Below, piece by piece: positions 1 through 9,690 of a stretch of DNA of 64,000 bases. This stretch comes from Mesocentrotus franciscanus. Taxonomy: Eukaryota; Echinodermata; Echinoidea; Camarodonta; Strongylocentrotidae. The stretch is from NCBI GenBank assembly GCA_037976565.1, contig CP137680.1, positions 13,503,804 to 13,567,803 on the forward strand. Direction: 5' to 3'. The position numbers were made by a program, and so were the translations under genes. Every line of letters starts with the position of its first letter. Position 1 is the first letter of the stretch. The notes under the pieces were generated by a model. The model was not told the origin of the DNA and searched no databases. It saw only the letters and a program-made list of their open reading frames with translations.

Positions 1-22
1 GAGAAATATTTTGGTGTATTGG

Positions 23-336
23 TTAAAGATACTATGTCCCTTTTGCAGCCAACATCAAATTCTGTAGAACTTTGTAGGAATTATGAATATGTCATGTATG
101 TCCTATCTGTGAAATTTAAACGTTAGCAGTGTCCTAATATTCAAATTATGCAAGAAAACCCGTTTACTTGCTAGACTTCACTGTCAGACACTATTGAGTG
201 ACTGACTGATTTTGTTTTCTTCTTTGGTAATAACGTACATAAAATGAGCTATAAAGGGTACATGAGCATTTGTCTACATCAATAACCCACTTTTTCTAAT
301 GGCCAAAATTAAACTGATTGAATCTTTGCGCATTTT
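23..336. repeat. partial copy of the TTAA-flanked MITE family found complete at 10731-11262
   Basis: Starting at TTAAAG (23), the sequence runs nearly identical to 10727-11035 for about 310 bp, including the stretches ACTATGTCCC, CAGACACTATTGAGTGACTGACTG and AACCCACTT. Similarity stops after TTTGCGCA near 336, and the distal inverted repeat of the family is not seen, so this copy is truncated or recombined. It has no coding potential. The upstream 22 bases are too short to interpret. Confidence 0.75.
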
Positions 337-419
337 ATAAGATAATGTAAAATCGTGAAAATGCATGTTTCATTATGCTAAACATTAGCATACGTATCAC
401 TTATTTCGTCAAAGTGACG

Positions 420-637
420 AATTAAAGTCTAGTTATATTTATCATCATTGGTGTTGTTGCTATAATAGTTAATATTGTAATTATTATCATTATTATTGTT
501 GTTATTGTTATTATTCTTATAATTATTTTTGTGCTTCTTCTCCTTTTCATAATTATTTGTTTGCAATACGTCATGTGCCCAGGATTTATTGCTCTAATGC
601 ATCCAAGATGTCTACCAAATCTTTCAATTCGTTGCTG
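420..637. repeat. ATT-rich trinucleotide block and left part of a local repeat, cut by a gap
   Basis: This stretch matches 20462-20668: the same ATT/GTT-rich block, then ACGTCATGTGCCCAGG and the end TTCAATTCGTTGCTG, immediately before the N run. In the 20.6-kb copy the sequence continues into AAATATTATC, so the gap removes the continuation here. Short open frames of isoleucine/threonine runs are artefacts of the trinucleotide repeat. Confidence 0.7.
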
Positions 638-660
638 NNNNNNNNNNNNNNNNNNNNNNN
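638..660. other. assembly gap (23 N)
   Basis: Run of N. It lies between a copy of the 20.46-21.15 kb repeat and the left end of a Helitron, so the join may be a repeat-induced assembly problem. Confidence 1.
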
Positions 661-1506
661 ATTTGTATCTATATATTAATACGCAAAATCGCCGCGGGGG
701 GTGCGTAACGGTCTGCCAATGTGAATTTCTTGACATCAAACCCGTCTTTCCTCGACCCTGCCCGCCTCTGCCGTGGCGCGGGAACGGCGACACAATTCCA
801 AATGGATGGGATCGGGCATGCCGCGTGCCACGTCGACCCCGTGGTCGCCGTCCATGTCGTTAAAAGGTGGTTTCGGGGTCCCGGGGAGGACGGGCGGACG
901 AGAGCACGGCCGGCGTCGTCCGTGCAAGGAGGCGACGAACCCGCGAGAGTGAGTCGGCGAGGCGTGCACCCGCCCTCTGCACGTCTAATCAAAGAGATCA
1001 CACTATCAAGAGACGGTCCAGTCCATGATGTGTTGTAGCAAATATGCACGTCGCAAAGGGTAGGGCCTATCCCGTGTTAGGCATCTTGCTATATGCAGTC
1101 TAATCAAAGAGATACTTTATCTAGAGACACTCCACTCACGTCATGTAGCGTACTAAATACATGATGCGATGGGATGGGCCTATCCCGTGTGAGGCATCTT
1201 GCTATATATACGCATCAGCCAAACTGACGTCAACGTAATACGTGGTTCTACGCTCACACACGTACACACACAGTCGAGATAATTCGTGCGACGGTTACAA
1301 TATATTGGCACAAACAGTCCGATTTTTCGCGTAAAATCTTTACTTTGAATATATTTGTACAAATTCTGTGGACCATGCCAACATAATCATAGTCCAAGCT
1401 TCTGCTTTATTGGTCTTTTATGAAAACTACATTGAAATCACAACAATAATAATGCAAATAGATTGTAAATGTCGAGACCATATAACTGAAGAGAAGACAA
1501 ATTCAG

Positions 1507-1860
1507 CGAGCTTAGGTAATATCACATGCCTCCGCACGGGCAACTCCTGCGGTGTCAGGCCAGTCACGGCGCTCACACAATGCAATTTAACCAATGCAGT
1601 AACTGCAGCACTCTAGCTATACTGCATGTAGTACCTGTATATAGCGTGTATTTAGATAATTCAATGTTTCATGTTTGAGCCGTCGAGCTTAGGTAATATC
1701 ACATGCCTCCGCACGGGCAACTCCTGCGGTGTCAGGCCAGTCACGGCGCTCACACAATGCAATTTAACCTATGCAGTAACTGCAGCACTCTAGCTATACT
1801 GCATGTAGTACCTGTATATAGCGTGTATTTAGATAATTCAATGTTTCATGTTTGAGCCGT
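1507..1860. repeat. 177-bp tandem duplication inside Helitron A
   Basis: Two near-identical units, 1507-1683 and 1684-1860. Each begins CGAGCTTAGGTAATATC and ends TTTGAGCCGT; I see one difference (ACCAATG versus ACCTATG). Helitron B carries a single diverged unit at about 22936-23105, so duplication happened in copy A only. Confidence 0.9.
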
Positions 1861-2257
1861 GCAATTGTTGTTTTGTTTTATTTCTTTTTTGAATGTGATG
1901 TGAATGTGAGTACGGTACGTACATGCTATTACAGAAGTGTGCAAGGAATGATAGGCCTACAGGTGGAAGGAGGCGCGGATCCATGGGGGCAGGGGCCTTG
2001 GTCCCCCTCCCAGCAAAGAAAAAAAAGAGAGAGAAAGAAGGAAAAGAAGGGAAAGGGAGAGAAAGGAAAGAAAGAAGAGGAAGAAGAAAAGAAAAGGTGT
2101 AAATAAGAAGGAGATGGGGCGCGAAAGGGCCTTGCCTCCCGGGCTGTTGCCTCCCCCCCCCCTCATCAACAAAATAAGAGAGAAGGAAGGAAAGGGAAAG
2201 AAAAAAGGAAAAGAGGAGATAAAGAGAAAGAAAAAAAGAGGAAGAAAGGAAAAGAAG

Positions 2258-2570
2258 GGGATATCAGTTGCAATTTTCTCGCCAACAAGTTGTGAATCGA
2301 GGGCCAAAACCTTGCCTCTCCCCGCCCCGCCCCCCGCCAACAAAAGAGAGCTAAAATGGAACAAAAAAGAGTAAGAAGAAAAGAAAAGGGTGAAAAGAAG
2401 GAGATCAGTTGCGATTAATCCCGCCAAAAACGTGAATCGGTTGCGTCCCTTCCCCAGCACACCTAAAAGAGAGAGAAAGAAGGGAAGGGAAAGAAGAAAA
2501 AAAAGAGAAAGAAGAAAGGTAGGAGATCAGTTGCGATTTTTCCCGCCAACAAGGTGTAGATCGGGGGCGC
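2258..2570. repeat. three dispersed ~45-bp repeats in purine-rich DNA
   Basis: The phrase (GG)(A)GATCAGTTGCGATT...CCGCCAACAAGGTG recurs near 2258-2310, 2399-2440 and 2522-2570, separated by GAAAG-rich tracts. It is internal to the hAT-like element. No function can be assigned. Confidence 0.6.
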
Positions 2571-2904
2571 TTGCATACTGACGGGGCTTGGGTGCTTGGG
2601 GCCTGCCCCAAATGAAATTAAACGTGGTTTATTTCTAATTCGATACCGGTGATTTACAAATGTTGCTGAAATGACATAATTTTCCGAGATTTTTAGTACA
2701 TTATACTTTTGATGCGTTTGTTGGAAAATGACAAATTCCCAAATTTACAGTCAGGCAAAAAATATACTTATTTAGAGGCCTACATGTCAGGGTCCGCGGA
2801 ATGGCAGGGCTCGGAGGCTCGAGCTCCCCCCCTCCCCACTTTTTGTGAAAAAGTATATTAAAGAGAAATAGAAAGAAAGAGAGAAAGAAAGAAAAAATAG
2901 TGAC

Positions 2905-3215
2905 CTGCCAGTGTCACAAAATAATGAGGTATCAAAATATGCTCATCTGACCGTGATTAAATGCCTAAAACCCCTGAGCTTCTGGGGGCTCCGCCCCCTG
3001 GACCCCACGCCAATGAGTGACCTGCCAGTGCCACAAATAAGGTATCAAATTATACTCATCTGACCGTAATTAAATGCCTAAAACCCCTGAACTTCCGGTG
3101 GCTCTGCCCCTGGACCCACTCAATGGCCCTAAGGCGGACCCCTGGATGCTTATCTGACGGTAATTTAATGCCTAAAACCCTGAGCTTCTGGGGCTCCGCC
3201 CCTTGACCCCGAATC
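2905..3215. repeat. three ~110-bp tandem repeats in the hAT-like element
   Basis: Each unit holds CCTGCCAGTG (first two units), a TCATCTGACCGT / TTATCTGACGGT segment, AATGCCTAAAACCC and TGAGCTTCTGGGG-CTCCGCCCC. Units lie near 2905-3010, 3015-3120 and 3145-3215, the last truncated. The G-rich/C-rich end of each unit (TGGGGGCTCCGCCCC) can form a small hairpin. Confidence 0.65.
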
Positions 3216-4015
3216 ACTTTGAAAACGTTGAGCGGGGCTTGCATGTAAGAGTGGGGTGATGCGGATTTTTGTCTGCCCCGGCCCCCCAAAAAATTTTGCT
3301 CATTACGCATTACGCACATTACGTACCAATATTTGGCTCGCATAACTTCAAATTTGGCCCCCCCCCCCTAAGGAATCCTGGATCCGCGCCTGGGTGGAAG
3401 GGATATAAAACAAATATACAATGACTCATTCTCGAACAAGCTAAAACTATTCGCACTCAGGAACATCAATAGTACTGCTCCCGGGCCGCGATGGCCCTCG
3501 GGAGAATATAATACGATTTGATGTTCCTTCGATGCTCGAGTGTCATTGTATATTTGTATATTTGTATATTATTTTCAGTGCATGCATGAGAACAATATTC
3601 GTATAGATAACGAGAGTGAGGATCCGGAAAGGGATAGTGAAAAAGTAGGAACGAATTTAAGTGACGACAATAATCGTAATTAACGAAAGTAAAAAGAAAG
3701 TATTAGTCTAAAATATATGCATCAATTTTAATTACAAATTATTGATTTCACTGTTTTCTTCCAATTTTCAAGTTTTATTACATGATACATATTTATAAAA
3801 ACCAATTCAACATGATACATGGGACAGCAAACAAAAGGTTGATATTCTAACGAGTACAATATTAATGAAAAGAAGAAGAAAAATTAAAAAATTATAAAAA
3901 GAAATTATCTTTAAAAAATATTATTTAAAAAAAAATAAAAATAAAAATAATAATAATAATATTAATAATAATGATCGATAGCACATGTCTATTTTCAACC
4001 CCACCCTCCTAGAAT

Positions 4016-4043
4016 CCCGTGGATTCTCCACGGGTCCTGCTAG
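4016..4043 (+). terminator. Helitron 3' end hairpin and CTAG
   Basis: CCCGTGGA / TCCACGGG form a perfect 8-bp stem with a 3-nt loop (4016-4034), followed after TCCTG by the terminal CTAG (4040-4043). In Helitrons this hairpin acts as the rolling-circle termination signal. Copy B keeps the structure with one wobble pair. Confidence 0.85.
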
Positions 4044-4440
4044 TTGTGATATATTACCGCAACAGGATTTTAACTTTCAAGCATCACTGCATCATTATTT
4101 CATTTTATTGTTTGTATAAAGGTTTTTGAGCCAAATGGAATAATCAGCACATCTTGTGCTTTGAGCAAAAGTATCCGAATGACAGTGCAAAGTTTGTTTT
4201 ATGAAAGGTGATTACTCCATGCATAAAACCACACGAAATGCTGATACTTTTGTGAGAAAATCAGCTTCTGTTTCCATCCTCGGGGTGATAAGTTGGAACG
4301 GAATGAATGTTATCGGCTTCTAAATGTCAACAAAACGTTTGCAATCTATGGGCATAATCATAAAGTGATATAAAACGCTTTTCAAGTATTTGCGTCATTG
4401 CTTTTTGTTATATCTTGATGTGAGAGGCAATCTAAATATA
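4044..4440. repeat. local duplication, copy 1 (pairs with 7868-8700)
   Basis: The sequence from TTGTGATATATTACCGCAACAGG to GAGAGGCAATCTAAA matches 7868-8040 plus 8478-8695; copy 2 has an extra ~440 bp in the middle. Both copies contain a TATA-like ATATAAAACGCTTTTCAAG. Copy 1 begins exactly at the right end of Helitron A, so the Helitron probably landed in this repeat, but the expected left flank is not recognisable upstream of 668. Confidence 0.8.
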
Positions 4441-5636
4441 TATGCGAACAAAAACAGGTGACATCATGACAAATACCACTTTTATATTATGCTTAGAGTT
4501 GAATGAACTTTTCAATAACAGTGGGTGCCCAGCGTAAAGCGCAAATGGACGCATGACCAAATTTCTAGAAATGTTCATTTTATAGTTTATATTATTCTTT
4601 GACCATATTTACATATCGTCTGATTGTGAACGAAAATAACTTAATAACTCCTCGAAATCATTTCTTCATCCTTTCATATCAAAAATACAGAATTTTGGCA
4701 AATGATCAGATAGATTGTGCAGTACTATTCATGAACATCATCATAATGATCTCCTCTCCATCGACGACCACTCCATCCGTGAAATCCTGTATGCATAGAA
4801 TTATATTGCGATCTTGACCGATGTAGTGTGAAACCTAGAAATAACAAGGCAGTTATAATATCAGTTTAAAGTCTAGGTACAATACATACATTGACATGAG
4901 AGGCTCTCTGTGTTTTGCTTGTGTTATCTATTTACTTGCTCGCTGACCATAATCACATCTTCCACGATGAATGACATTTTCCACTATCCAACTACACATA
5001 AATAATGGTCTGTAATATTGTATACACCTCTCTTGTTTGGCACAGTAGTACACAGTGGGTAAGAAATCAAATTCACAAAGACTCAGACGAAAATGCGTGC
5101 AACTGCTCAGCTCAGAAAGCCTGAGAGTATAGTAGGCATAACAAGACAGAAGTATACAAAATGAGACTATGTCTGATGTGGTGATATCAGTTGGCTGTAC
5201 TATCAGCGGTTTATGAATAGAAGCACATTGCCCTCATCTACAACTCTGGGAAATACTATTTCATCTTGAGCAATATAGTGACATTATGTGTACGACATTA
5301 TACTCATGTGACAATCGGTCTGCCTTACTGCATTATCTGAATTACCAAACCCTGGACCTCCAAAAATGACTTAACCCTACCCCTATTCCTAAACCTAACC
5401 CAACACTAAATTGCATCCCTAACCCTAACCCTATACTTTGAAGAAATGACGCCCAGGGCAATTGTTGGATTGCTAGTATTCTTCCCCCTCAAGGCCAGTT
5501 ATTAGTTTCACTATAAATTTGAGAGCAGGAGAAAATTTACTATTTGGCGTGGTATAGTACATTCCGGAATCCACTTTTTCCCCGCGATCACCGATATTTC
5601 TGCGATCGATATTTCAATTTCTTCAATTTTGGATTG
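4441..5636. other. non-coding stretch without recognised gene
   Basis: Only short open frames with no recognisable similarity. The one distinct object is a short telomere-like tract at 5418-5433, listed separately. Confidence 0.5.
5418..5433. repeat. short interstitial telomere-like repeat
   Basis: CCCTAACCCTAACCCT is about two and a half units of the animal telomere hexamer (complement of TTAGGG). Degenerate CCTAACC/CCCTACCCC words extend upstream to about 5370. It is too short to be a functional telomere and may be a repair scar. Confidence 0.6.
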
Positions 5637-5810
5637 CCTGAGACGAGTGCGAAGAATAGGGTTAGCTTGTTCCGAGAATGAGTCATTGTAAATTTGTTTT
5701 ATATCCCTTCCACTTCTGTAATAACATGTACCGTACTCACATTCACATCACATTACAAAAGAAATACAAGAAACTTACACGGCTCAAATGAAACGTTGAA
5801 GAATGTAAAT

Positions 5811-6811
5811 AGGGGCTTTTCGTTTGTGTGGACGAGGACGGCGTTCCCGTCCTCTAACGATGCGAATGGGCAGCAGTCGACCCGTCCTGTTCACTACTTT
5901 ATAACCCTTTTCGTATGTAGTCGAGGCCCGTTCTCTACACGATGACGTAATGGCCCCCGCTCGCTTATTCAATTTCTCCTTCTTTCACTTGTTATGTTAT
6001 TCTTCGTATATTACTCTATTATTATTTTTCTATCTTTCGTCATGTTATTCTTTGTTTTCCTTCTATCATTTCTCTCTCTGTTTTTTTATGTTATTATCTG
6101 TTTTTCCATCTTTCATCTTCTCTTCTATCTTTTAATTTTCTATTCTTAATCATTTTCTCTTTCTGTCTCTCCTTAAGTAATTGTTTATTGTTACCATTCT
6201 ATCATTTTCTGTTTCTGTCTTTCCTTATGTTATTCTTTATTTCTTCCTTCTGTCACCTTCTCTTATGTTAGTGTTTGTTTTATTATTCTATTAATTTCCT
6301 CTTTGTTCTACCTTTCCTTATGTTATTCTTTGTTTTTCCATCTTTCATCTTTTCTTTTATCTTTCCATTATCTATGCTTTATCATTTTCTCTTTCTGTCT
6401 CTCCATATGTTATTTTTTATTGTTACCATTCTTTTCTTATGTAATTCTTTGTTTTTATCGTTCTATCATTTTCTTCCTACCATTCCTTATGTTATTCTTT
6501 GTTTTTCCATCTTTCATCTTCTCGTCTATCTTTTCATTATCTATTCTATAACCTTTTCTTATGTTGTTCTTTGTTTTTATCATTCTATCACTTTCTCTTT
6601 CTGTCTTTCCCTTCTGATTTGCGCTGCGCTATAGCAAGATGACGTCATTTTGACGACGGGGTTCGAGTTTTCTGACGAACCTCAAATCATGGGTGAACGC
6701 GTCCTCAAATCGGGCCTGACGACGTTAGACGACCCGACGCATGCGCAAATCGCCGAAATGACGTCATATCTTTGACGTCGTCTATGTGGACGTGCCAAAC
6801 GAAAAGGCCCT
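5811..6811. mobile_element. 1.0-kb TIR transposon with AAT target duplication
   Basis: The ends are AGGGGCTTTTCGTTTG and the complement of CAAACGAAAAGGCCCT, 16 bp with one mismatch. AAT flanks both ends (5808-5810, 6812-6814). Removing the element and one AAT gives GTAAATATGTTCAGCTGGCGC, which aligns with the opposite palindrome arm, proving the insertion. The interior (5960-6620) is pyrimidine-rich with repeats of TTATGTTATTCTTTGTTTTTCC; no transposase is seen. The 3-bp duplication and AGGG ends resemble the element at 26056-26205. Superfamily not assigned. Confidence 0.8.
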
Positions 6812-6820
6812 AATATGTTC

Positions 6821-6979
6821 AGCTGGCGCTATGTACAGGTACTGCGGTAGTTTAGTGCAGTTACTGTGGCTCAGCGTAAATTGCACAACTCCCGCTGTGT
6901 CACGGCGTTCACGCCGTGCAATTTACGCTGAGCGGCAGTAACTGCACTACACTACTGCAGTACCTGTATAGCGCCAGCT
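6821..6979. repeat. near-perfect 159-bp palindrome
   Basis: AGCTGGCGCTAT at 6821 pairs with ATAGCGCCAGCT ending at 6979; the arms are about 65 nt with few mismatches and the loop is about 29 nt (6887-6915), itself containing CACGGCG/CGCCGTG. This is the core of the surrounding foldback. Confidence 0.85.
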
Positions 6980-7139
6980 AAACGTATTTACGTCCTTAAA
7001 TGTTTCATTTGAGCCGTGCAATTTTCTTTGTTGTTTTTTTTCTTTTTTCCGAATGTGATGTGAATGTGAGTACGTTACATGTTATTACAGAAGTGTCCAA
7101 GGAATGATAAAGGTGGAAGGGATAAAAAATAAATAAAAA

Positions 7140-7380
7140 AAACATCTTGACAAAGGACGTTAGTGTCGGGCTGGGATTTGAACCCCGTACCTTGTGATCT
7201 GCAGCAGGCCCGTAGCCAGGGGCACGGGGGGCACGTGCCCCAAAATTTCCAAGATCATACACCCTCCTCATAGACCCCTCCCCAGGACGTCGATCAATTA
7301 CATGTATGTGCCCCCAAACATCAAACTCTGGCTACGGCCCTGATCTGCAGTCGGGTCACTTATCCACTAGACCACAACAC
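7140..7380 (-). mobile_element. tRNA-derived SINE, interrupted
   Basis: Read on the minus strand, TGGTCTAGTGGATA (7361-7374) fits a tRNA/pol III box A and GGGTTCAAATCC (7173-7184) a box B. The spacing becomes tRNA-like only when the MITE at 7205-7342 and one ATCTGCAG copy are removed. The body downstream contains a CGTCCTTTGTCAAGATG segment resembling the SINE pieces near 40.5 and 46.6 kb, which argues for a SINE rather than a tRNA gene. Confidence 0.7.
7205..7342. mobile_element. 138-bp hAT-type MITE in the SINE
   Basis: It is flanked by the perfect 8-bp duplication ATCTGCAG (7197-7204 and 7343-7350). The inverted ends are CAGGCCCGTAGCCAG and CTGGCTACGGCCCTG. A second, partial copy in the opposite orientation begins at 49610. 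Non-coding. Confidence 0.9.
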
Positions 7381-7867
7381 ATTGCTGGAAGATGGAAAGA
7401 ACACAATAAACCAGAATTTGCATATATACAAACATTTAAAAGGCTACGTCTGTTTCAATTCTTAGTTTGCCTTTTTACAATTTTTCTATTTCAGAGCCTA
7501 TCTAACTATTTAAAGCATGATACAGTGTATTATTACACCACTCATTGAGTGAAACTGACTTTTCTAAATTTAATCTACACACTCTCCACTCCATAGGGAG
7601 CATTCCAGCCATTTTCATCCAAACCACAATTATGTTTGCATCTATAATCAGGTACCCAATCCTACCTTCCTTAAGAACACAAGTGCCATGCCTTGGCTAA
7701 ATTCACTCCGAGCAAATATCAATGGTCTTTTATCAACATTTCTACCGTCGCGGCTAATAGAGCAGTAATTCCTATTTTAATATTCATGTGCTAACAATTC
7801 AAAATTTGATTTTTCATGAGAATCATGGAGGGAGTGCTCAAGCTTAAAAACTGTACAAAACCTTGTG
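7381..7867. other. non-coding stretch, nothing recognised
   Basis: AT-rich single-copy-looking DNA between the SINE and the 7.87-kb duplication; no frame or motif I can support. Confidence 0.4.
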
Positions 7868-8700
7868 TTGTGATATATTACCGCAACAGGATTTTGACCT
7901 CCAAGCATCACTGCATCAGTATTTCATGTTATTGTTTATATAATGGTTTTGAGCCAAACAGAGAAATCAGCACATCTTGTGCTTTGAGCAAAAGTATCCG
8001 GATGACCGTGCAACTTTTGTTTTATGAAAGGTGATTACACCTTGAAATATGTACACGCTAAGACAATGGATGTATGCATGCAGGCAAACTAGCTTTTTTT
8101 CTCTGCATGTATAATGTACAAATTAATACAAAAACATGAGGATGTAAAGATGAAAATAAAATAGGTTTCATACTAGTAATAATAACAATATTGAATGGCT
8201 TTTCTTTCTTGTGAAACTTTTGAAAGTGGGATAGAGGGGTGATATAGCGAACGGGGAGTGAGAAAGAAGGAGTTGTGTCAAACAGGGGAACATGTCAAAA
8301 ACCGAAAAAAGGAAAAGAAACAGCATGAATTTCCCATCATTTCATGTATACACAAAGCAAACACAGACATTGGGAATAAAAGAAAGCATTAACTTCATAT
8401 GTTAATAATTTACCCCTTTCGTATCTCTTATTCGTGTCGCCTCATTCTCAACATTTACCTTTCGAAAATATGATGAATTGCAAAAACACGAAATGCTAAT
8501 ACTTATGTGAGAAAATCAGCTTCTGTTTCCATCCTCGGGCTGATAAGTCGGAACGGAATGAATGTTATCGGCTTCTGAATGTCAAGAAGACGTTTGAAAC
8601 CTATGGGCATAATCGCAAAGGTATATAAAACGCTTTTCAAGTAATTGCGTCATTGCTTTTTTTAAATATATTAATGTGAGAGGCAATTTAGTGCCATAAT
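7868..8700. repeat. local duplication, copy 2 (pairs with 4044-4440)
   Basis: Left part 7868-8040 and right part 8478-8695 match copy 1; about 440 bp (roughly 8041-8477) are present only here. The right part includes a TATA-like box upstream of the signal-peptide exon. The similarity is around 90% by eye. Confidence 0.8.
8622..8629 (+). promoter_or_regulatory. candidate TATA box upstream of the signal-peptide exon
   Basis: TATATAAA lies about 260 bp before the ATG at 8890. It lies inside the duplicated segment, and copy 1 (near 4370) has a similar ATATAAAA. Without transcript data this is only a candidate. Confidence 0.3.
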
Positions 8701-8889
8701 CGGTACCCCTTTCTTCATTCAGCCATTTTCTTCGGAAGAAGACAGGTGCCACTTTCATGACCATCAGCAGCAAACTATACTATACCGAAAACAAACAAGT
8801 TTCTCCAAGCAGTTTGGAATCTGCCGCATAGTCGTTATTAAACAGTCAGGTTTATAGGCCCATACCCATTCCAGGGTCCTGTTTTAAGG

Positions 8890-8962
8890 ATGGCCGATCT
8901 GAACGGGTTCGTGTTATCCTTTCTTTGTTGTCTTCTTTTACAATGTGCTCCATCTCTGCAAG
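8890..8962 (+). CDS. candidate first exon encoding a signal peptide
   Basis: The ATG at 8890 has A at -3 and G at +4. It opens 24 codons beginning MADLNGFV, followed by a strongly hydrophobic segment LSFLCCLLLQC and then APSLQ, a good signal-peptide layout with a possible cleavage region around C-A-P-S. The frame is followed at 8963 by GTAAGG, a strong splice donor, leaving the exon in phase 1, which is common for signal-peptide exons of secreted and membrane proteins. No downstream exon could be recognised; the following 40 kb is transposon-rich. It could be the start of a real gene, a decayed one, or chance. Confidence 0.45.
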
Positions 8963-9690
8963 GTAAGGAATCAAGTGATTTTGTCAATTGAAATGTGGAT
9001 TGATTGTTTGAATATGGCTGATGATGTTTCATGTATTACGCTTGCACATTTTTTGTTCAAATATCAGTCCGTTACAATTTAAATATGCAAAATAATAATT
9101 ATCCAAATTGTATGAGATATTGATTCAGAGTGTGAAAAATTAGTATGACTGACTTGCTTTTGTTATAGTTTTATTATGTTGATTTTTCCTACTTATCCAT
9201 CAATATCTTATAGGCGAAATAATCTAGATTTAAATTCAAATTTAAATTCATATTCAAAATTCAAACTGAAGTTCAACTTAAATTCAAATTTAAATTCAAA
9301 TTCTTATTCAAACTCAAATTCAAACTCAAATTCAAATTCGAATTCAAAAAAAGTTTTCCATTTCGGACATGAATTGAGAAAATGTAATCTATTTTAAAAT
9401 AAATATTACGTTCGCAAAACCTAAGGGAATTTCAATAGCATTGTCCACTACCTTTTGAAATATTCGCATTTTAAAACAACGAATTGGGTAAATCGAACAT
9501 GATTTCAGTGGGATATAAAAAGGGTTTTGAAATTGCCCTTTGGTTGATTTCTTGAAAGTTTTGCGATCGTGTTAAATCCTCTTTATGGTGCGAGTCTGTG
9601 CTTTGGTTTTAATAAATATCACTGATTCATATGCTGGTTCATATTTGAAATGGGCGTATTTTTATTAATATGTTTCCATTATAAAGGAAT
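8963..9690. other. putative intron or intergenic DNA
   Basis: AT-rich, with a hexamer-like repeat block at 9215-9355 (listed separately). The short frame there encodes asparagine/serine runs from the repeat and is not a gene. Confidence 0.4.
9215..9355. repeat. degenerate AAATTC hexamer repeat
   Basis: About 140 bp built of AAATTC / TTTAAATTC / ACTCAAATTC words in a 6-bp register. Confidence 0.8.

Larger units (their letters stand above)
1970..3392. mobile_element. hAT-like non-autonomous element inserted in Helitron A
   Basis: It is flanked by the perfect 8-bp duplication GGTGGAAG (1962-1969 and 3393-3400). Helitron B has this site uninterrupted (CTACAGGTGGAAGGGATAT). The ends are inverted repeats: AGGCGCGGATCC at the left and the complement of GGATCCGCGCCTG at the right. 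Eight-bp duplications and CAGG/CAGNGGCGG-type ends are characteristic of the hAT superfamily. The interior is A/G-rich with internal repeats and no transposase, so the long polybasic frames here are low-complexity artefacts. Confidence 0.85.
668..4043 (+). mobile_element. non-autonomous Helitron, copy A
   Basis: The element starts with TCTATATATTAATACGC after an A (667) and ends with CTAG before a T (4044), the A|T insertion rule of Helitrons. An 8-bp-stem hairpin (4016-4034) sits 5 nt before the terminal CTAG. A second copy with the same ends lies at 22202-23937. Copy A is longer because it carries a 1.4-kb hAT-like insertion (1970-3392) and a 177-bp tandem duplication (1507-1860); without these the two copies have nearly the same length. 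No Rep/helicase frame is present, so it would rely on a protein supplied elsewhere. Family assignment rests on the ends; there are no terminal inverted repeats and no target duplication, as expected for a rolling-circle element. Confidence 0.85.
5637..7125. mobile_element. foldback structure made of two inverted copies of a Helitron-internal module
   Basis: The left arm (5637-5810 continuing at 6815-6886) is the reverse complement of the right arm (6916-7125). Both contain TTTGAGCCGTG, GAATGTGATGTGAATGTGAGTAC, TTATTACAGAAGTG and GGTGGAAGGGAT, the module also present in Helitrons A and B. The left arm is interrupted by a 1-kb transposon at 5811-6811. The outer edges are not sharply defined and no target duplication was found, so whether this ever moved as a unit is unknown. 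Confidence 0.65.

Noticed and set aside
1957..2460. Long minus-strand frame rich in Phe/Leu/Ser
   Set aside because: It is the complement of GAAAG-rich low-complexity DNA inside the hAT-like element; no domain and strongly biased composition.
5370..5433. Chromosome end or telomere
   Set aside because: Only about two and a half perfect telomere hexamers, with long non-telomeric sequence on both sides.
6275..6634. 119-codon hydrophobic frame resembling a multi-pass membrane protein
   Set aside because: The hydrophobicity comes from a T/C-rich repeat (TTATGTTATTCTTTGTTTTTCC) inside a transposon; overlapping frames look the same.
7165..7380. Functional tRNA gene
   Set aside because: Pol III boxes are present but interrupted by a 138-bp insertion, and a SINE body follows.
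9215..9355. CRISPR-like short regular repeats
   Set aside because: It is a simple hexamer-type repeat in a eukaryotic genome, without unique spacers.
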